Shown here: positions 1 through 8,207 of the stretch, one piece after another
Position numbering within the stretch: the first letter of the stretch is position 1
Layout: each line of letters starts with the position of its first letter
Assembly: GCA_030447305.1 (NCBI GenBank)
Contig: JAUJPC010000004.1
Span: 153,268 to 217,267, forward strand
Reading direction: 5' to 3'
Source: Actinomycetota bacterium
GTDB lineage: Bacteria; Actinomycetota; CADDZG01; JAHWKV01
DNA length: 64,000 nucleotides
Notes under the pieces: generated by a model
Told to the model about the DNA's origin: nothing
Database searches by the model: none
What the model saw: the letters and a program-made list of their open reading frames with translations, nothing else
Program-made: the position numbers and the translations under genes

Positions 1-2
1 TC

Positions 3-854
3 CTCGCCGAGCAGTCTCCGATACCCGAGGATGCCGTCCGGATACTGCACATCTCGGACCTCCACCTGAACCCGGTGGGCTACGACGTCGCCCAGCAGGT
101 GGCCACCCGCTTCAAGGTCTCGGCTGTCATCGATTCAGGGGACGTCACGGCTGAGGGCTCGCCCGCGGAGGTTGGGTTCGTCGAGCGCATCGGTGGCTTC
201 TCGATTCCGTACTTCTTCATCCGTGGCAACCACGACTCCCCGATCACCCAACAGGCGGTGGCGGCCCAGGCCGACGCCGTGGTGCTGGACGGGAATACCG
301 CGGAGGTGGAGGGCCTCACCATCTTTGGACTCGGCGACCCGCTGTTCACGCCGGACAAGACGGTGGAGCAGCCGACCAACGAGCAGCAGCGAGATGCCAA
401 GCTCGAGTTCGCCAAGGGCGCTAAAGATCGGATGGAAGCCTTGCCGGACATCCCGGACATCGTGGTGGTGCACGACAAGCTCACCGCGAGCAGGCTGCAT
501 GGCAGCGTGCCACTTGTTCTTCACGGCCACGAACACAAGTGGTCGGCCCGGGATGTGGAAGGCACCCGAATCCTCGGCGTCGGCAGCACCGGAGCCGCCG
601 GCCTCAAGTCGCTTGCTCCTGAGTCCAACAGTGCAATCGCTCTTCAGGTTCTCTACTTCGAGCGGTCCAACCAAACCCTCTTGGGATACGACCGCATAGA
701 AGTGAAGGGCTCCAGCCAGCAGTTTCTCTTGAAGCGGACGATAGTCGCGTCACAGGAGCCGGAGGAAGCCGAGTCGCCGGCGAGCCGGGGGCCGAATTCC
801 ACGACTGAGCCGCCCTTCATAGAAGTTCCGGAGGCTGCGACGCCCTCTCCGTAA
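3..854 (+). CDS. Calcineurin-like metallophosphoesterase (5' end outside window)
   Basis: The reading frame is open from the window edge, so the true start lies upstream; the GTG at 75 is internal. The metal-binding motifs of the calcineurin-like phosphoesterase fold appear in order: HISDLH (about bases 48-65), GDVTAEG, GNHDS (about 225-239), a VVVHD histidine and HGHEHKW near 530. These residues normally hold a dinuclear metal centre that hydrolyses phosphoester bonds. The C-terminal 40 residues are Pro/Ser/Glu-rich and look disordered. No partner gene suggests a substrate, so only the family can be stated. Confidence 0.85.
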   Translation, partial: LAEQSPIPEDAVRILHISDLHLNPVGYDVAQQVATRFKVSAVIDSGDVTAEGSPAEVGFVERIGGFSIPYFFIRGNHDSPITQQAVAAQADAVVLDGNTAEVEGLTIFGLGDPLFTPDKTVEQPTNEQQRDAKLEFAKGAKDRMEALPDIPDIVVVHDKLTASRLHGSVPLVLHGHEHKWSARDVEGTRILGVGSTGAAGLKSLAPESNSAIALQVLYFERSNQTLLGYDRIEVKGSSQQFLLKRTIVASQEPEEAESPASRGPNSTTEPPFIEVPEAATPSP

Positions 855-940
855 CAGCTCGAAGGTTTAGTACTGTCCCCGGTGGCGCGATCATACAGAG
901 ACAATTTCATCTGATTTAGCCAAGCCTTAAGGAGGCGTTT

Positions 941-1099
941 ATGGCCGAGTACAAATGCGACACCTGCCACCTCACTATGGACGCTGACGCGGAAGATCAC
1001 GAGTGCCCGATGTGCGGCAAGGAAATGCACACCGTCGTGCGCAAGAAGGAGTGCTCCATGCGGCCCAGCGAGCAGCTCAGGGGCATCGGGGCCAGTTAA
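941..1099 (+). CDS. Small zinc-ribbon protein (52 aa)
   Basis: This short gene starts at an ATG preceded by a strong ribosome site (AAGGAGG, 929-935). The product has two CxxC knuckles, CDTC near residue 6 and CPMC near residue 22, plus a later cysteine, which is the layout of a small zinc ribbon. No catalytic motif is present. It may be a zinc-binding accessory or nucleic-acid-binding protein. It sits alone between the phosphoesterase and another small gene on the same strand. Confidence 0.72.
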   Translation: MAEYKCDTCHLTMDADAEDHECPMCGKEMHTVVRKKECSMRPSEQLRGIGAS

Positions 1100-1191
1100 G
1101 AGCGCCTTACCGCTGCACGCTGGGTGAAGCCGGATTCACTGCCGCCCAATGAGGGCAAGTGCCGATGGCAAAGTGAACGAAAGGAGTGGCC

Positions 1192-1422
1192 ATGGATCCA
1201 GCCCTGGACGGGAACGAGGCGGAACAGCGCTCCAAGATCGCGACATCGTTGAAGCAGACCATCTTTCCGGCCGATAAGCCGACCCTGGTGCAGGACGCCC
1301 GGGACAACTATGCCGATCACTGGGTGATCTCACGGTTGGAACAGCTCCCCGACGACGGCAAGTTCGACAACGTCCAGCGGATTTGGGAAGCGCTCGGGGG
1401 CAGCGAGGAGCACCGAGTTTAA
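1192..1422 (+). CDS. DUF2795-like small protein
   Basis: About 76 residues. I prefer the ATG at 1192 over the GTG at 1186 because the GAAAGGAG ribosome site ends at 1185, too close for the GTG. The centre reads FPADKPTLV...ARDNYAD followed by LEQLPDD and FDNVQRIWEA. This resembles the DUF2795 pattern (helix, then a LxxLPD turn, then a second helix) common in actinobacteria. The function of that family is unknown. It is soluble, with no membrane segment. Confidence 0.6.
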   Translation: MDPALDGNEAEQRSKIATSLKQTIFPADKPTLVQDARDNYADHWVISRLEQLPDDGKFDNVQRIWEALGGSEEHRV

Positions 1423-1517
1423 GGACCACCCAAACCCAATCCACGGCGCAGCTGTCCTCAGGCGGGGGCCGCACGGCGAGTTGGCGGGCAAGCCCCAGGG
1501 GCCTTAGGCTGCCCTCC

Positions 1518-1793
1518 ATGCCGGAATTCGAGGAGCTCGACGCTCTGACCTCCAAGGAGCTGCACGACAAAGCCGTGCGCACCGCCCTGAAGCACCTCGA
1601 CATGCATTTTTTCTTCAACCTTCTCGCAAGCATTCCCGCCGCCGAAATTGTTGCCGGCAACGAGGACGAGGCGAACGAAGACGTGGTGAGCCTTGCCAAA
1701 CGCTTGCAAGACGCTGTTCACGCCGACGAGGGGGAGCTGGCCGATGCACTCAGACCCCTCTACGTCGATTATTTACTGAAGCACGAACCCTGA
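1518..1793 (+). CDS. Hypothetical acidic helical protein (91 aa)
   Basis: The frame is open further upstream, but the ATG at 1518 (MPEFEELDAL) begins the part with protein-like composition; the extension is arginine/threonine-rich noise. The product is acidic, apparently all-helical, with no cysteine cluster, signal or membrane segment. I do not recognise a family. A clear ribosome site is missing, which lowers confidence in the start. It shares its strand with the ligase gene that follows. Confidence 0.5.
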   Translation: MPEFEELDALTSKELHDKAVRTALKHLDMHFFFNLLASIPAAEIVAGNEDEANEDVVSLAKRLQDAVHADEGELADALRPLYVDYLLKHEP

Positions 1794-1883
1794 CCGTTTC
1801 GTGCGGCAGCACGAAGGGGGTTTGTCTGGTAGGCATCGGCGGGGATAAGTCTGAACCTGTCGAGACCAAAGGAAAAGTCGATC

Positions 1884-2966
1884 ATGTTCACTCTTGGAGT
1901 TGAAGAGGAGTTTCACCTGGTCGATCCCAAAACGCGGCAGATCGCACCGGATGCCGAGCGGGTTCTGTCCGGAGCCAAAACGAATCGGGTCGAGCCGGAG
2001 CTCCAGAAGTCTCAGATCGAAACCGGAACGGAGGTATGCGAGACGCTCGACGAGCTTCGGCAGGAGCTCAAGCGGCGCCGGGGCGAGGCTGCGGAAGCCG
2101 CCGGGGCGGTCGGAAGACGGATCGCAGCTTCGGGGACGCATCCGCTTTCGGACTGGCGAAGCACGCAGACGTTCCCGAAGGAGGCCTATGTGCTGGTGGA
2201 GCGCAACTACCAGCAGTTGGCCCGCGAACAGGTGGTGTGCGGATGTCACGTGCACGTAGGGTTCGATGATCCGGAGGAAGCCATCGAAGTGATGAACCGG
2301 GTCAGACCGTGGCTGCCGCCGATCCTGGCACTGTCGTCCAACTCCCCGTTCTGGATGGGCGAGACAACGGGGTATCGCAGCTACCGGAATCGAATCTGGC
2401 AGCGGTGGCCCATAGCCGGGATACCGGGCACCTTCCGCAACCGCCTGGAATACGACACCCTGGTGAAGACGCTGTTGAGCACCGGGAGCATCGACGATCC
2501 GGCCAGGATCTACTGGGACGTGAGGGCGTCCAACAAGTTCAACACGCTGGAGGTCCGTATAGCGGACGCATGCATGGACGTTGAAGAGTCGCTGCTCGTG
2601 GCGGTGTTGATCCGAGCCCTTTGCCAGACCTGCCACAAACAGGCTGGTGACGGTGCGCCCGCGGGCGAGCTGAGGGCCGAGCTGCTACAGGCGGCCGTGT
2701 GGCGCGCTGCCAGATACGGGGTCAGCAACGAGCTCCTCGACGTCATCGGCGAAAGATCTCTCCCGGCGTGGGAGATGTTGTCCAAGCTGCTCGAGTTCGT
2801 CGGGCCGGTGCTGGAGAGCAGGGGCGAGTGGAAGGAGGTGTCGGGCCTGATGGACCGGGTGCGGGCCCGGGGAACTGGAGCCTCACGCCAGCTCAAGGTT
2901 TACGAGCGCACCGGCCATCTGGAAGCTGTCGTTGACCTGGTGGTAGCCGAGACGGCCCAGGCCTAG
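1884..2966 (+). CDS. Glutamate-cysteine ligase family 2 (YbdK-type carboxylate-amine ligase)
   Basis: The 360-residue product begins MFTLGVEEEF, the hallmark glutamate-binding start of the GCS2/YbdK family, and has CGCHVHVG near residue 115 and NSPFWMG near 153, both conserved in the active site. Family members ligate glutamate and an amine or cysteine with ATP. Actinobacteria usually make mycothiol rather than glutathione, so the real product may not be gamma-glutamylcysteine; roles in ergothioneine-type pathways are known for relatives. No pathway partner is adjacent. Length is normal. The start follows an AAAGGA site by about 11 bases. Confidence 0.9.
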   Translation: MFTLGVEEEFHLVDPKTRQIAPDAERVLSGAKTNRVEPELQKSQIETGTEVCETLDELRQELKRRRGEAAEAAGAVGRRIAASGTHPLSDWRSTQTFPKEAYVLVERNYQQLAREQVVCGCHVHVGFDDPEEAIEVMNRVRPWLPPILALSSNSPFWMGETTGYRSYRNRIWQRWPIAGIPGTFRNRLEYDTLVKTLLSTGSIDDPARIYWDVRASNKFNTLEVRIADACMDVEESLLVAVLIRALCQTCHKQAGDGAPAGELRAELLQAAVWRAARYGVSNELLDVIGERSLPAWEMLSKLLEFVGPVLESRGEWKEVSGLMDRVRARGTGASRQLKVYERTGHLEAVVDLVVAETAQA

Positions 2967-3050
2967 CCTCCACCCCCAAAAAGACGTAGCGGTTCACCGG
3001 CATTAGTCTGTCCTCATTCGATGAAACCATTGAGCGACTAGGGGTGCACT

Positions 3051-3770
3051 TTGGTGGACAAATCCGGGCAGGACCTCATCTCTTCGGGTCACAACCCTTC
3101 TGGGAACGGGCAGGCCGTCACGTCCATCCTGGTGGAGGACCCGGAGGAGACCTCACATTGGGAGAGGTCCACGCCGAGACGAATCTCGGTTGAACAGTGG
3201 GAGCGCTACAAAGAGCACGTTGCGGAGATCTTTGAGGCTCTGGGGATGGACCTGAACACGCCCGGGACGCTTAACACGCCGGAGCGGTTTCTGAAGGCCC
3301 TTTTTGACTCAACTGTGGGATATGAAGGTGATTCCAAGCTGCTCACGGCATTTCCGACCGAGTGCCGGGGCGGTCCGGACTGCTCCATCAGTCAGATCAT
3401 CGAAGGCCCGATCTCCTTCTATGCGCTGTGCGAGCATCACTCCCTGCCCTTCTTCGGGCATGCCTACGTCGGTTACATAGCTCACGAAAACATCATCGGC
3501 ATCTCCAAGCTGACCCGGCTTGTGCGCCTGTTCGCCCGGCGGTTCACCGTCCAGGAGAGGGTCGGCCAGCAGATCGCCGACACCCTCGTTGACCTGCTCG
3601 AACCCCATGGAGTTGCGGTTCACCTGGAAGCGACCCACCTTTGCACCCAGATGAGGGGAGTTCGCGAGGAGCAGTCCAGAACCTGGACGTCGTTTTGGAG
3701 GGGAAACTATGAGACCGAGCCCTCACTGAGGGACGAATTCCTCCGCTTCTGTCGAAGCAACGGAATGTAG
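3051..3770 (+). CDS. folE: GTP cyclohydrolase I
   Basis: This enzyme opens the guanine ring of GTP to give dihydroneopterin triphosphate, the first step of folate and pterin synthesis. The 239-residue product has an N-terminal extension of about 45 residues, then the catalytic domain with the zinc ligands in CEHHSLPFFG (about residues 127-136) and HLCTQMRGV (about 200-208). The start is TTG 3051 or GTG 3054, both after AGGGGTG. The next gene begins 7 bases after the stop. Neighbouring flavin-reductase-like, glycosyltransferase and RibD-type genes raise the possibility of a dedicated pterin product rather than folate. Confidence 0.93.
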   Translation: MVDKSGQDLISSGHNPSGNGQAVTSILVEDPEETSHWERSTPRRISVEQWERYKEHVAEIFEALGMDLNTPGTLNTPERFLKALFDSTVGYEGDSKLLTAFPTECRGGPDCSISQIIEGPISFYALCEHHSLPFFGHAYVGYIAHENIIGISKLTRLVRLFARRFTVQERVGQQIADTLVDLLEPHGVAVHLEATHLCTQMRGVREEQSRTWTSFWRGNYETEPSLRDEFLRFCRSNGM

Positions 3771-3776
3771 CTGCTT

Positions 3777-4262
3777 GTGAACCTAAAGGTTGACGACTTT
3801 CTCGACAAGCTCGATTTCCCATTGTTCATCGTCACTGCCGCGGCTGGTGACAAGCGCTCCGGGTGCCTGGTTGGCTTCGTCAGCCAATGCAGTATCGACC
3901 CGGCTCGGCTGCTGGTATGCATCTCTGAGAAAAACCACACTCACGAGGTGGCCAAAATGTCGGCGGCACTGGCTGTTCACCTGATTCCCAAAGAACGGAC
4001 CGACCTCGTGGACCTGTTCGGCTCACACACTGGATACGATATCGACAAATTCTCACGATGCGAGTGGTCTGCGGGCCCTGACGGCGCTCCACTCCTCGCC
4101 GGCTGTCCGAGCCGGGTTGTCGGCAGGGTGATAGATGCACAGCCGGTGGGAGATCACACGGCTTTCCTGGTGGAGGCTGTTGAAGCCAGTGCCGGTAAGG
4201 AACCGATCTACATGTTCAGCATGGCCCTCAAGGAGCGGGTCGAACCGGGCCAGCCGCCGTGA
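3777..4262 (+). CDS. Flavin reductase-like FMN-binding protein
   Basis: The 161-residue product opens with FPLFIVTAA, then GCLVGFVSQCSIDPARLLVCISEKN (shown here only by its first motif, GCLVGF, near residue 28) and a terminal region typical of the flavin reductase-like split barrel. Such proteins bind FMN and use NAD(P)H to supply reduced flavin or to reduce a bound substrate. It starts with GTG 7 bases after folE, so the two are likely co-transcribed. Length is normal for a single-domain member. Its partner oxygenase, if any, is not visible. Confidence 0.8.
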   Translation: MNLKVDDFLDKLDFPLFIVTAAAGDKRSGCLVGFVSQCSIDPARLLVCISEKNHTHEVAKMSAALAVHLIPKERTDLVDLFGSHTGYDIDKFSRCEWSAGPDGAPLLAGCPSRVVGRVIDAQPVGDHTAFLVEAVEASAGKEPIYMFSMALKERVEPGQPP

Positions 4263-4265
4263 GAT

Positions 4266-5363
4266 TCAACTAGCGGCTCCTCCGGCCAGCAACCGGCCGT
4301 AAAGCTGCAGGTGCGCCTCGATACAGGGCCGGATGTCCAGGTTCGCCTCGGCGTGGAGGCGGCAGCGGCGCCTGTCAAAACTCAGCACCTTCGCAATGGC
4401 GCCGGCCGCTCCTTTGAGATCTCCCGGCTTTACCGCCATTCCCGTCACCCCATCTTCGATCACGTCCAACAGGGCACCTCTTCGATACCCCACCACCGGG
4501 CACCCCGCAGCTTGAGCCTCGGCTGTGACCAGGCCAAAGGGCTCCTCCCACAGAATCGGAAACAGCAGCGCCGAGGACCCCGCCATCAGCCTCCACAGCT
4601 CCGTCCGGCGCAGCGAGCCGGCAAACGAGATGCCTTCCAGCCTGCCGGCCGCGTCATCCACCTGCCGTGCGTACTCCTCGTCATAACGGGCCCCGGCGAT
4701 GGTCAGGGGCATGCCGCAGACTCCGGCGATCTCAATCGCATCCAGAACTCCCTTTTCGGGACTGATCCTTCCGGCAAACAACAGACCTCCCCAGGGCTTG
4801 TTCGACCAGGGGATTCTCGTTGTCGGGATGCCGGCCGGCAGAAGCACGTCGATCCGGTTGTGGCGCCGCCAGTCGCGCAGCTGCGACCTGGAGACCGCCG
4901 CAACGGTCGGAGCACGGGGGGCCCCCTGCGCCGACGAAACCGCCTTCGACACGGCCGGATTCGGCGGAAGGTGAAGGCTGTGGACGACCGGACAGCTGAG
5001 GCTACCCGCAAGGTCGATCGCCGCGGCGTCGAAGCTGTGATTGTGAACGACATCGAAGGACCCGCCGGCGATCATGCCGTAAACCCGTTCAAAAGCTTTG
5101 CGGGCAAGCCCGGCCCTGCTCTGCGACTGAGACTCTGAGGGCGGGGCCATAGGCCGAAACATGGTTTCGGCCAGGGTCCCGGAGTGGATTCCGGTATCCA
5201 CGATCTGCAGCCCCTCCACATACGACCCAGAAGCTGAAAACAGGTGCACGATGTGTCCGGCGTCCTGGATACCCAGCGCGAGATCGGTCAGCAGAGTTGC
5301 CACGCCCCCGATCTGCGGCTCACGAATGGGAGCTATCAAAGGTGCGACCAGCGCAATGCGCAT
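4266..5363 (-). CDS. GT4-type glycosyltransferase
   Basis: The 365-residue product starts with IALVAPLIAP and GGVATLLTDL, the N-terminal Rossmann half of GT-B enzymes. The C-terminal half has FAGRISPEKGV near residue 195 and the donor-binding EPFGLVTAEAQAAG (E-x7-E) near 275. It should transfer a sugar from an NDP-sugar with retention of configuration. It lies convergent to and 3 bases from the flavin-reductase gene, and 9 bases after the RibD-type gene with which it forms an operon. The acceptor is unknown. No membrane segment is present. Confidence 0.88.
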   Translation of the reverse strand: MRIALVAPLIAPIREPQIGGVATLLTDLALGIQDAGHIVHLFSASGSYVEGLQIVDTGIHSGTLAETMFRPMAPPSESQSQSRAGLARKAFERVYGMIAGGSFDVVHNHSFDAAAIDLAGSLSCPVVHSLHLPPNPAVSKAVSSAQGAPRAPTVAAVSRSQLRDWRRHNRIDVLLPAGIPTTRIPWSNKPWGGLLFAGRISPEKGVLDAIEIAGVCGMPLTIAGARYDEEYARQVDDAAGRLEGISFAGSLRRTELWRLMAGSSALLFPILWEEPFGLVTAEAQAAGCPVVGYRRGALLDVIEDGVTGMAVKPGDLKGAAGAIAKVLSFDRRRCRLHAEANLDIRPCIEAHLQLYGRLLAGGAAS

Positions 5364-5372
5364 TTCGCGTTG

Positions 5373-6209
5373 TCAGGCGCTGGGCCCGCGACCGTCCTCG
5401 GTGGTGCGGGAACCATATCTAAGGAACAGGTAGCTTCCGGAACGCCTGATACTCACGAGCTCCCGTGATTCCCTTCTGTCGGGCAGGATGCGTACACCCT
5501 CCAGCAGCCCCGATGCATCTCCCTTGCCCCCTCCGGCCAGCACCGGTGCGATGGTGAGAAACAGTTCATCTAGCAGGCCTGCCTGCACCAGCTGCCCGGT
5601 GATGTTCGGGCCGGCCTCGCTGAGGACATACTGCAGCCCTTGCGACCTGACGAGATCCAATGCCTTAGTCATGTCGATCGCGTGCTCGCCTGAGAGCACG
5701 TGAAGCCGGCAGCCGGAAGGCAGGGATGAACCCAGCCGTCTGGCGCCCGCGGCGGTCGTCAGCACCGTCGCCCCCGCACGAAGAGCAGGGTGGTTCACGT
5801 TGATCTTCCCGCTGGCGGTCAACAAGATGAGCTGGGGGTCGGCGGGCTTACCCAGCTTGTTTCTAAGCCGGGCGAAGCTGGACGACAACGCCGGAAACAC
5901 CGACGAGGCCGTCCAGGGCTCAGCGGTATCTCTCATGGTCCCGGCTCCCACCAGTACTGCATCGGCGCAGGAGCGCAGCAGTGCCATCACGAACCGGTCG
6001 GCGGCGGAGTGGCCGCTTATGGCAGGAGCGGGCGAGCGGACCGAACTCAGTGACACCACGCCGTCTATTGATTGCACGAAGTTGGCGTAAAGCGTCGGGC
6101 CGTTGAAGCCGAAACCTCCTCCATAGAGGGTCCGAATCTGCTCGGGGAGAGGACAGTTATCAGGCCCGTGGTCGAAGAGAACCTCCAGTGGGTTCAGGGA
6201 CGCGATCAC
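5373..6209 (-). CDS. RibD C-terminal-type pyrimidine/pterin reductase
   Basis: The 278-residue product has the dihydrofolate-reductase-like fold of the RibD C-terminal family: NFVQSIDGVVSL near residue 43, CADAVLVGAGTMRDT near 82, and a late LSEAGPNITGQL substrate loop near 195. These enzymes reduce 5-amino-6-ribosylamino-uracil phosphate or related compounds with NADPH. The deaminase half is absent, as in the stand-alone actinobacterial group. The GTG start at 6209 overlaps a full-length Shine-Dalgarno (AGGAGGTGATC, 6204-6214), so the real start may be the CTG four codons later. Confidence 0.85.
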   Translation of the reverse strand: MIASLNPLEVLFDHGPDNCPLPEQIRTLYGGGFGFNGPTLYANFVQSIDGVVSLSSVRSPAPAISGHSAADRFVMALLRSCADAVLVGAGTMRDTAEPWTASSVFPALSSSFARLRNKLGKPADPQLILLTASGKINVNHPALRAGATVLTTAAGARRLGSSLPSGCRLHVLSGEHAIDMTKALDLVRSQGLQYVLSEAGPNITGQLVQAGLLDELFLTIAPVLAGGGKGDASGLLEGVRILPDRRESRELVSIRRSGSYLFLRYGSRTTEDGRGPSA

Positions 6210-6337
6210 CTCCTGTAAGGACCCGGGCTCGTCCGTGTTGCACCTCCTGCTATGGCACCGGCTCCAATGCCGGACTTGTCTTGTGGTGGATCATCGCGCC
6301 CGAGAGCCTTCCCCGCATGAGCCTTATCGCCACCGTA

Positions 6338-6350
6338 TTGCAATAAGCAA
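6338..6350 (+). promoter_or_regulatory. Candidate operator before the metal ABC operon
   Basis: An exact inverted repeat TTGC-AATAA-GCAA lies 40 bases before the TTG start of the metal-binding protein gene, in an otherwise GC-rich leader. A metal-responsive repressor (Zur, MntR or DtxR type) would be expected there. The half-sites are short and do not match a textbook box, so this is only a candidate. Confidence 0.3.
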
Positions 6351-6390
6351 CTGGTCGCCATAGACTTCTGTCCCCAGTCAAGGAGACCCT

Positions 6391-7410
6391 TTGCTCCGTG
6401 CCCGTAAGCTGTCGAAGCCGGCGTCCTTGCTGGTGCTGGCAGTGTTTCTGACGGCGTGCGGCGGTGCCCCGGACGATGCCTCAGGCCGTCAGGCGGCCGG
6501 CCGTAAGCTCCAGATTGTTACCACGGTCTCCCCGATCACTAGCATTGCCTCCAATGTCGTCGGCGACCTCGCGGACGTTAGTGGAGTCGTCCCGGAAGGT
6601 ACCAACTCCCACACATTCGAACCTTCTCCCAACGTGGCCCAATTACTGTCGAAGGCCGACGTCGTGTTCCTCAACGGTTTGGTGCTCGAAGAGCCGACGA
6701 AGAAGCTGGCGGAGAACAACCTCAAGGAGGGGGCCGAGATCGTGGAGCTGGGGTCCATGACGATCAGCCGGGATCAGTACCTCTACGACTTCTCCTTCCC
6801 CCGCGAGGACGGAAAGCCCAACCCCCACCTCTGGACGGATCCCACGCTGGGCCGCAAGTATGCCGAGATCATCAGAGACAAGGCGTCGGAACATGACCCG
6901 AACAACGCCGAGGCCTACGCCGCTAACTTCGCTGACTTTTCCGCCAGGATCGAGAGGCTCGACAAAGCCATGAGGGCGAGCTTTGCGACAGTCCCGCAGG
7001 ACGATCGCAAGCTGTTGACCTATCACGATGCCTACGCTTACTTCGCCAAGACGTACGGCTGGACCGTCGTGGGCGCCATTCAGGTTTTGGACTTCGAGGA
7101 TCCGACCCCAAGGGAGGTGGCCGACCTGATCGACCAGGTGAGGGCCGAAAAGGTGAAGGCCATCTTCGGCTCGGAGGTTTTCCCGAGTCCGGTCCTGGAG
7201 CAGATCGGCAGGGAGGCCGGCGTCCGCTACGTCGACGTGCTCCGGGACGACGACCTCCCCGGGAAGCCCGGCGATCCTCAACATTCGTGGATGGGGCTTC
7301 TGCGCTTTGACTACGTGACCATGGTGGAGTCGTTGGGGGGCGATGCCTCAACCCTCAAAGCGCTCGACGTCACCGACGTCGCCCCGGACAGGGCCGGTTA
7401 CCCCCAATGA
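6391..7410 (+). CDS. Zinc/manganese ABC transporter, substrate-binding lipoprotein
   Basis: The 339-residue product has a lipoprotein signal ending LTAC at Cys23, so it is anchored outside the membrane. The metal ligands of the ZnuA/MntA (cluster 9) family are visible: histidines in TNSHTFEPSP near 73, PHLWTDP near 145 and TYHDAYAYFAKTYG near 210, and an acidic ligand in the DVLRDDD region. The histidine-rich loop of true ZnuA is absent, so Mn or Zn cannot be chosen. It starts at TTG after AAGGAGA and overlaps the ATPase gene by 4 bases. Confidence 0.92.
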   Translation: MLRARKLSKPASLLVLAVFLTACGGAPDDASGRQAAGRKLQIVTTVSPITSIASNVVGDLADVSGVVPEGTNSHTFEPSPNVAQLLSKADVVFLNGLVLEEPTKKLAENNLKEGAEIVELGSMTISRDQYLYDFSFPREDGKPNPHLWTDPTLGRKYAEIIRDKASEHDPNNAEAYAANFADFSARIERLDKAMRASFATVPQDDRKLLTYHDAYAYFAKTYGWTVVGAIQVLDFEDPTPREVADLIDQVRAEKVKAIFGSEVFPSPVLEQIGREAGVRYVDVLRDDDLPGKPGDPQHSWMGLLRFDYVTMVESLGGDASTLKALDVTDVAPDRAGYPQ

Positions 7411-8207
7411 GCCGCTCGACGCCCCTCATGAGCATCGACGGGATCACCTGCGCCTACGGCGGCGAGCCGGCGTTGGTTAACGTCCGCCTGGACATCCGGC
7501 GGGAGGACTTCATTGGCGTTGTCGGACCCTCGGGCTCGGGAAAGACCACCCTCCTGCGAGCGTTGCTGGGAAGCGTGGCTCCAGTCGCTGGAGCCATCAG
7601 AAGGCAAAAGGGGCTGTCGGTAGCCTATGTGCCCCAGGTAGAGGCAATTGACTGGAATTTTCCTATCACCGTTGGTGAGTGCGTCCTGGTCGGGCGGTCC
7701 GCGGGGCGGATCCTTCCCTGGCCGACCAAGCGGGAGAAGGCCGAGGTAGCTGACGTGCTCGAGCGTCTGGGAATCGCATCCCTTGAGAACCGCCACATCA
7801 GGGATCTGTCCGGAGGCCAGCAGCAAAGGGTATTCATTGCCCGGGCTCTGATCCGCCGGCCACAGCTCCTGCTGATGGACGAACCCACGTCGGGGGTGGA
7901 TCTCACCACCCGGCACGAGGTGCTTCACCTGCTTGACGAACTCAACCGAAGCGGCTTGTCGATACTGCTGACGACGCACGACCTCAACGGAATAGCCGCC
8001 CACCTGCCCACGCTTGTGTGTCTCAATCAGGAGGTGATCGGCATGGGCCCACCGGGGACGGTCCTGACCCCGGAGGTCCTCGAGCGTACCTATGGGGCCC
8101 GGATGGAGGTGCTCCAGCACGCCGGTATCCCGGTGGTGCTCGACCCTTACGACCGCCTCAATGTCGTACCCATCAAACCATCCCACGCTCATCCGAGGGG
8201 ACATTGA
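7407..8207 (+). CDS. Zinc/manganese ABC transporter, ATP-binding protein
   Basis: The 266-residue ATPase powers the importer. Visible motifs are Walker A GPSGSGKTTLL near residue 42, Q-loop VPQVEAIDW near 77, signature LSGGQQQRVF near 137, Walker B LLLMDEPTSGVD near 157 and the H-loop LLTTHDL near 190. The Q-loop followed by DWNFPI is typical of the ZnuC/MntB group. The gene overlaps both neighbours (ATGA upstream, TTGA downstream), which implies translational coupling of the three-gene operon. Confidence 0.93.
   Translation: MSRSTPLMSIDGITCAYGGEPALVNVRLDIRREDFIGVVGPSGSGKTTLLRALLGSVAPVAGAIRRQKGLSVAYVPQVEAIDWNFPITVGECVLVGRSAGRILPWPTKREKAEVADVLERLGIASLENRHIRDLSGGQQQRVFIARALIRRPQLLLMDEPTSGVDLTTRHEVLHLLDELNRSGLSILLTTHDLNGIAAHLPTLVCLNQEVIGMGPPGTVLTPEVLERTYGARMEVLQHAGIPVVLDPYDRLNVVPIKPSHAHPRGH

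Noticed and set aside
1773..2636. 287-codon minus-strand frame
   Set aside because: Antisense to the GCS2-type ligase, no recognisable motif.
4311..5138. 275-codon plus-strand frame
   Set aside because: Antisense to the glycosyltransferase; composition is Arg/Gln/Pro-rich noise.
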